A stretch of 64,000 nt of DNA from positions 310,001 through 374,000 of the forward strand of contig JAJTUQ010000005.1 of the NCBI GenBank assembly GCA_021399445.1, given 5' to 3'. Origin of the DNA: Xylogone sp. PMI_703. Its lineage: Eukaryota; Ascomycota; Leotiomycetes. Each line of letters starts with the position of its first letter. Position 1 is the first letter of the stretch. The position numbers and the translations under genes were made by a program. The notes under the pieces were generated by a model. It did no database searches. It saw nothing but the letters and a program-made list of their open reading frames with translations, and was not told the DNA's origin. Shown here piece by piece: positions 58,109 through 64,000 of this stretch.

Positions 58109-58791
58109 GAGATTGTTATCTGCTTTGTTAGATTTTTAGTTATATACTCTACAAAGATACCGAATTATACTATGTTTTCTGGAATGAGATGCCGAGTCAA
58201 CTTTCTGGTAGTCTTGTGACTCAATTATGGATTCATTTACTATACATCTTCACCTCTAAACTACCAAACTTTTCTCGTATCAGAAATCATTAATGTTCGG
58301 AAGCCATTTCCTTTGAGATCTCGGGGTTCTTGGTTATCTACGTCTAGTTCCGAGATACTACTGGACACAACCAGACCGAGGAGAGGCGTACACAGCTGCA
58401 TCCGAAGTATTTCGGAACAGAGGCGTTCCGAGAAAGCTGCGCCATGTATCATGAAATCTCGGGGTCATATAAGGTGCCTCCGCAAACAGTCCTTGAGACC
58501 GAAGAGCTATTCCCGGTATGAATACTCATCCCGAGCAGAACTCGGTATCATAGCGAACGTTGTTGCTCCTTGAGAATCATTAACTCAGCACGAGAATTCA
58601 ATTAAAATTGAGCTTACCTCTGTTACTCTCTCTTCTCTCTTTCTTTGATTGTTAACTTAGCTGGTTGCTCGTTTGCTTTCTGACGCCACAAAAATCAAGC
58701 CTCTCGTCCGCGCGTGTGGCGCACGCCAACCCCGCACTCCAAGAACCAGCCAAGAGCCCAAGACATCACAGCACGCCAATATCGATCAAGC
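58109..58791. other. Convergent intergenic stretch
   Basis: 680 bp between 3' ends of the BVMO and TF-D. Nothing recognised. Confidence 0.5.
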
Positions 58792-61700
58792 TCAGGTTGT
58801 CCCGTAGTAATCTCCCATCCCCTCATTCCACCATCCCCACTCTTCAATATTCCACGTCGGGATCGAGCCGGAGTCGTGCCACAGCATATCCCGGAGCTGC
58901 GTGTTGTCGAACTCAACGTTACCGTTGCCATGCGCATTCCCATTCGTAGGGCTTCGAGGTCGGCTTCGGAAGCCCTGCTGGCCTGTAGCGTACGGTTCAC
59001 CTCCGCCTTGTGAGGGGAAGTGCTGGTACGGTTCCATCGGGAAGGTGGCACGTTCAGTCGGTGTGGGCGGTCGCTGGTGATCATCTAGGCGCTCATCAGT
59101 AGAAGTCAGCTTGCAAGTGGTCCATGGGTATTCTGACTGGAGTGGGCAGGAGACGCTCGCCGGCGCATGGCGCATAATGTCTCTCGGCACTTCTGTGCTG
59201 CCATGATATCCGAGCTCATCGATTCCAGTGCATCCTGGCATTTCTGCCAGGAGGCTTCAAGATTCTCCGGAGCTATTACGTTTGCAAGAACAGCAGGGCA
59301 GAGTTCGGCCAAAATAATGACCATGGCTGATGTGAAGAGATCTATTCTTGGGTCAGAAAATGCTAACACGCGCCCGGATTGACGCTGGGGCACCACTCAC
59401 AGAAAACATTATACCACCAGGCTCCAGTGACGTTGGTTTGAGAGGTCACACTGATCAAGTCTATGAGTTCTTGCGCAGCTTGTATGCAAGCGATTGAGCA
59501 TTGATGCGAAAACGAAGAATAGAGAGGATTTTCTGCTTGGGTTTGGCGCTTATAATCCGGAGCAGATTTCCTAGCGCTTTCTGGCGACGATTCTTCAAAG
59601 GATTTGCGGCAGAACTGGGTAAATATAGGCCGGTATAGAACTATTCTAAGATGAAGAAACCTGGAAAAGTTAAAACACATAGCTCGTCAATAGGAAAAAG
59701 CTCATGACTGACCGTGCATGGAGGACATTGGTCTGCCTCTCTATGACAAGGGGTACTTCGCCCTCCTCTTTATTCATCCAATACAGCTCAGGAGGGATAT
59801 TTGACTCAAAGTCGGACAACGCACAGTCCATCTTGACAATCGTGTCTAGCTGGCTACCTAGAGCTCTTTCCACAGAAGTTTTACCTCCTGATACTGGGTT
59901 GTAAACACTGGTTAAAATTCCACCTAAAATTTTGTACAGCTTAATCGTCTGGATGAAGAAAGATGTACGCGAGAACACATCAGGAGGTTGGTGGCATATC
60001 GGAGAGGTAGATTCCATGTATCTATCGTCGATAGCTCTGGGCAGTTGAACTGGCCATTCATCCGAGAGAGACATGGGCCGACCAAGTGTCATGCTGACAA
60101 CCCTGAGATTACAAAGTTAACGGACGTCATTTGTAAAATGCCGGAATATAACTCACAGATCAAGTGTCACGCATCCGTACCAGGCGCGCCGCCTCATTTC
60201 AACCTCTAGAAATGGACGGCTGTCATTTGTGCTATCCATATACAAGCCAAGTCCCTGTGCCATTCTGCACGCTAACCCAACCACATTCCAGCAGCGATTG
60301 GGAAACTGGGTGCTCTGCAAAAATTGAGCAATAATGAGTAGCATCTGGATCAGTGCTAGACTTCCTTCATTGAGAACATCGATGTGTAGTAGCTGTTTGG
60401 AGCGTTGGAAGAACGTCTCTGACAGATTCTCACGCTCGGCAGATGGCAAATCAGCAAACTGGCATCCTAATGCAAATATTGCATTTAATGCGCAATGGAA
60501 GACTGACATCGGACACCCTGAGCCACCAAGTCCCACCCTTGCTATAGGCTCACGTCCGGCACCTTGCGAGTCCGGGCTCCAGAGGCATTCGTACGCTGAA
60601 ATAAAACTCTGCTGGTGAACAAAAGGGTAAAGACAATGCACCCGGTCCCAGTAGCATTCCAAAAGATGGTCGGCCAGGACCCGCGGTGGTAGGAAGTAAT
60701 CCCCAGGTCTTGCAATCGGAACGCTTGTAAGCAGTTCTAATAACCTGTCTTGCGTCGATCGAGATGGAGTATAGACAGGCGCTTGGCTAGGTGAAGTAGC
60801 AGGGCGTCCGGAGAGATGTGTCTGAGTCTGGTGGATTTGCTGAGAGAATGAAACAACAGACGACGTGCCGTAAAAATGATCACGCGAGTCTAGAACACTT
60901 TGTGTAATTGCAGATACCGTGCCCATTGCATTAATAGGACTTTCATGCTCCGCAGACTCATGCCTAGGACTCACGGTCTGTGATCCCATGTTTACACTTG
61001 GGCTTTCGATCGGTTGAGGCCGTACGAGTACTATATCATCACCCCGAGAAGAAGAATTGTTCGGAGACGCAAAGTATGCTTGGCCATTTGCACTTGGCGA
61101 GACTTGTGGCGGGTCTTCCAGACGCCTAGACGTGCCAACCAGATATGGACGATCACTTTGACGCCTAAAGTCTTGGTCCCGAGGACGTTGACTTGGAGCG
61201 TTCCGGTCGTCATCGATGGCCTGGAGCTGTTGGGTTGAGGTCTGTACTCTTTGTGTCGGGCTCATTAATGCTACATCTTGCTGAACTTCTCGTATACTCG
61301 AAGTACTGAACTGATGCGGGAGTTCATGGCCGAGAGAGGGCATCAACTCTTTGCTTTGTAGCTCGCGATAAAAAGTTGATGAGTCCGACGGACCCCCACC
61401 GCGACGTTCACGCTCAAGACTTCGTATGCGATCATGGAGGCCATTGATATATCTTTAAATAGAAGATCAGTATAAACCCGTCTATCGCACATACTATGAG
61501 ACAACGCGACGTACTCTTTTGTGATAGCATACCTCGCATTGCCGGTGTGATATAAGCATTTCTCTGGAGTATTCCGCCGTCTCTTACACGTACCACACAC
61601 AGGAATCACGCCGTCACACTTAATCTTTCGAGCTCTGCATGCTTCACAGGCAAGGCTGACTTTGCGCCGTCGTCGTCGCGTATCGTTCTGTCGCACGTCT

Positions 61701-61804
61701 GCTTGCTCGGTCTGGCACGCTGGCAATCGTTCTGCTCCTGGACTGGCGACATCAGCATCTCCGTTAATATTCGCTGCAGGTCCCATTGATTCGGCTGTCA
61801 GCAT
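58792..61804 (-). CDS. Zn(II)2Cys6 transcription factor (TF-D)
   Basis: Six minus-strand exons, 61533-61804, 60157-61452, 59713-60102, 59401-59660, 59138-59341 and 58792-59084, give 904 aa, all phases closing. Zinc cluster cysteines 53, 56, 63, 70, 73 and 83 (CX2CX6CX6CX2CX9C) preceded by RRRRRK. A long Ser/Gln/Pro-rich linker leads to the fungal-trans domain (CRMAQGLGLYMDS, EMRRRAWYGCVTLDLVVSM, GRPMSLSDEWPVQLP). The last intron (53 bp, GTCAGA donor, GCTGAC branch) is inferred: without it the protein would end at 59106; with it a natural-looking acidic, Trp-rich tail follows (MLWHDSGSIPTWNIEEWGWW). Divergent from the MFS gene, the most likely target together with the BVMO. Confidence 0.85.
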
Positions 61805-62121
61805 CTGAAAACCGTAAAGAAGTGCTAGGTTAATTACATGGTAATTGAAAGTCTACGGAATGTACACGCAGCAGAAAGGTGGAGTGGGATGCCCCGGATT
61901 ATCCAAATGATAGCGCGCCCCGTGTTCCCCAGATTCCTGCTCCCGCCGTCTCCGCCTTTTGCGGGCTGGCTTGGCCCGCGTCCAACGCTCGGAATCCACC
62001 CGAGTGCCCAGGCTTGGCTCTTGCTTGTTGTAACGCGTCGGGGGGTATAAAGAATAGTAAAAGGCCCCTTACCTCCTCCCTTGCTCACTACCAGAGTCAG
62101 CATCCCTCAAAGATACCGTCA
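61805..62121. promoter_or_regulatory. Divergent promoter TF-D / MFS transporter
   Basis: 317 bp. Contains CTCGGAATCCACCCGAG (61988-62004), a perfect inverted repeat with CGG-N7-CCG, the form bound by Zn2Cys6 dimers, and a nine-base palindrome GGATTATCC at 61896-61904. The CGG site lies about 120 bp before the transporter ATG. Confidence 0.5.
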
Positions 62122-63975
62122 ATGGCCACCTTGGAAATCGAAAAGGACCTCCCGTCCGCGGTTCATGACCCGGATATTAACGCTCATGGGTCTGATAAGT
62201 CGGATGCTGCGTCTGTACTCAAGCTGGACCAGCATGGCTTGCCTCTCGTGCCCCAACCAAGTGACCACAAAGACGATCCGCTGGTATGTCCAAATATTAT
62301 CGGCGTCAAGCATCTGAGCGCTTAATCTAACATCGTGGATTTAGAACTGGTCGAAATGGTATAAATATTATGTCTTGACCTTGCTGTGCCTCCTCGCCTT
62401 CGTCGTACAGTGTACGCTAAGCTCGATTTCTATCTGTTTTCATTTTCATAAACCTAACTGTTCTTAGTTGGAGCTGGCATGATCACACCCGCATTGGCCG
62501 AAATAGCAAAACGATATGATACTTCTATACAGCGGATGTCATATATGATTACTTCGTACATTCTGTTCACCGGCGTAATCCCGCTTCTGATAACGCCTTT
62601 TGTAAACATCTATGGCCGACGACCTGCTTATCTTGTAAGTCTTCTGCAACAACATGGATTTTGTTCTTAGCTGACTATATCCTGTTAGATCTTCACACTG
62701 ATTGGTATCGCGGGTAATATTGGATCTGGATATGCTCCTACTTATGCCACGCAAATTGTGTGCCGTTGCGTTGTCGGTATTGGATCAAGTGTTGCACTCG
62801 CCATTGGAGGTGCTACGGTATGTTTAACTTCTAAATTGGCATATATATACTCTATAGGAAGGGCATCAATACTGATCTCAACATAGATTTGTGATATGTT
62901 CTTCCAAGGCGAGCGTGGATATTTCATCGGAATATATGCATTGGCTTTGACGAACGGAGTGAGTTTACCTAGCATCCAAACTCTTCCGTCTGTATGACTA
63001 AAGAGTAAACTTAATTCTCTAGCCACATCTTGGTCCTATTCCTGGTGGTTACATTGCCCTGCGTCTCGGATATCAATGGATTTTCTTTGTAAGTTCTATA
63101 TTCCAGGTCCTCGCACCTAAGCTGACAGTGTCAAGGTTCAAGCGATTATGATGGCTTCGCTTCTAGTTGTTTTTGCAGTATCTTTCCCAGAAAGTCTTTT
63201 CTCTCGAACCGAATTCAGCAACCTTGAAGGCCGTTCATACTGGCAAAGGATGACTTTTCAGGGGAAGATAGTGAACCACAGCCTCCGATTGTCCAACTTC
63301 CTGCACAATTTCAGGATGCTCAAATACTGGTCCATCACCCTTACCTGCATCTACTACATGATGGCCAACACCTTTGGTTCGCTACTTTTCACTCTCACTA
63401 TGACTAGTATTTGTAAAGAGCTTTACGGGTACAACACCGCCCAGACAGGTCTGCTGCTCGGTATTCCGCAGACGGTTGGCTGTCTCATTGGCGAGTCGTG
63501 CACTGGTTGGATCTCGGACTGGCTGATCAATCGCTATGCCTCCCGTCATGACGGCTACCGCAAGCCCGAAGTACGTTTATACCTCGCACCTTTGGGCCTG
63601 TTCCTGCCCATAGGCCTGATTATCCACGGCGTGTGTGTTCAGCACAGAGCTCCCTGGATCGCCCTCGCCATCGCCATGGTTGTAACTTCCTTTGGAGTCC
63701 AGGCCGGCACCACGATCACGTACTCGTACTGCAGTGACTGCTACAAGCCTCAGGCGGCGGAAGTTTCAACCATCATCAACCTCTTCCGTTTCGTTTTTGC
63801 TTTCACCCTTGGATTCTATATTCTACCATTTGCTGAGCGGAATGGTTTCGACGTGGCTTGGGGCACCATCGCCGCTATACAGTTTGCATCCTGGTTGCTG
63901 CTGCTGCTCCTTATCTGGAAGGGCGAAAAGATCCGGCAGGCACAAGGCACGCCGAACCTGCATGAAGATCTATGA
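62122..63975 (+). CDS. MFS transporter (drug:H+ antiporter-like)
   Basis: Seven exons, 62122-62283, 62345-62411, 62468-62634, 62689-62817, 62887-62958, 63023-63088 and 63136-63975, give 500 aa. Polar N-terminus of ~55 residues, then twelve-helix MFS layout. Motif A appears as YGRRPAYL after helix 2; CRCVVGIGSSVALAIGG and PHLGPIPGGYIALRLG match the helix 4-5 region. A long charged loop (residues ~245-290) separates the halves. The second half ends FYILPFAERNGFDVAWG and a final helix. Likely plasma-membrane export or import of a small molecule; direction and substrate cannot be read. Divergent from TF-D and beside the BVMO, as in catabolic or detoxification clusters. Stop codon at 63973-63975. 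Confidence 0.88.
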
Positions 63976-64000
63976 TTAGTATGTCAGTTATACGTATATC

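Noticed and set aside
58665..59382. Plus-strand open frames at the TF-D 3' end
   Set aside because: Antisense to TF-D exons whose phases and motifs fit a regulator.
1..64000. Search for CRISPR arrays, telomere repeats, rRNA genes and a PKS/NRPS/terpene synthase backbone
   Set aside because: None was seen; the only long repeats are the copia LTRs.

Overview
The window reads as genomic DNA from a filamentous ascomycete (Pezizomycotina; an Aspergillus/Penicillium-like relative is my inference). The support is short introns of about 41-107 bp with GT..AG ends and CTAAC/CTGAC branch sites, Zn(II)2Cys6 and fungal-trans regulators, GPR1/FUN34/YaaH and F-box families, Fot1/pogo, Tc1, hAT and Ty1/copia transposons, and two AT-rich tracts with the transition-only decay expected of RIP. 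Most genes had to be assembled across introns. All exon joins below were derived by hand from splice sites and reading-frame phase, and transcripts have not been seen.

Layout. 1-0.7 kb: 3' end of a Fot1/pogo transposase. 3.2-6.4 kb: two dienelactone-hydrolase (DLH) paralogues on the minus strand. 7.8-9.6 kb: a broken linalool dehydratase/isomerase-like gene. 9.7-11.2 kb: a Tc1-type transposase. 11.2-16.35 kb: copia element A (minus). 16.8-20.1 kb: a Zn2Cys6 regulator divergent from a third DLH. 21.1-25.3 kb: two SnoaL/NTF2-like proteins and a secreted alpha/beta hydrolase. 26.1-28.0 kb: a second Zn2Cys6 regulator, paralogous to the first with the same exon plan. 28.3-29.2 kb: a decayed FAD monooxygenase. 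29.4-30.8 kb: an F-box protein. 32.0-37.7 kb: hAT remnant carrying copia element B (plus). 38.3-39.3 kb: GPR1/FUN34/YaaH acetate-type transporter. 40.5-43.9 kb: FAD-linked oxidase convergent with a fungal-trans-2 regulator. 44.9-48.0 kb: class III extradiol (LigB-type) dioxygenase divergent from an ALDH-like protein. 48.8-54.6 kb: membrane protein, NAD(P)-dependent reductase, a fourth DLH-type hydrolase, a cysteine-containing unknown. 56.0-64.0 kb: Baeyer-Villiger-type monooxygenase, a 904-aa Zn2Cys6 regulator, and an MFS transporter divergent from that regulator.

Function. The gene content (extradiol ring-opening dioxygenase, flavin monooxygenases, four DLH-fold hydrolases, NTF2-like folds, SDR reductase, ALDH-like protein, importers/exporters and four dedicated regulators) suggests a catabolic or detoxification island for aromatic or lactone compounds. 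This is inference from families: no backbone synthase (PKS, NRPS, terpene synthase) is visible. Repeated DLH and regulator copies plus two decayed enzymes point to duplication and partial loss in a transposon-rich accessory region.
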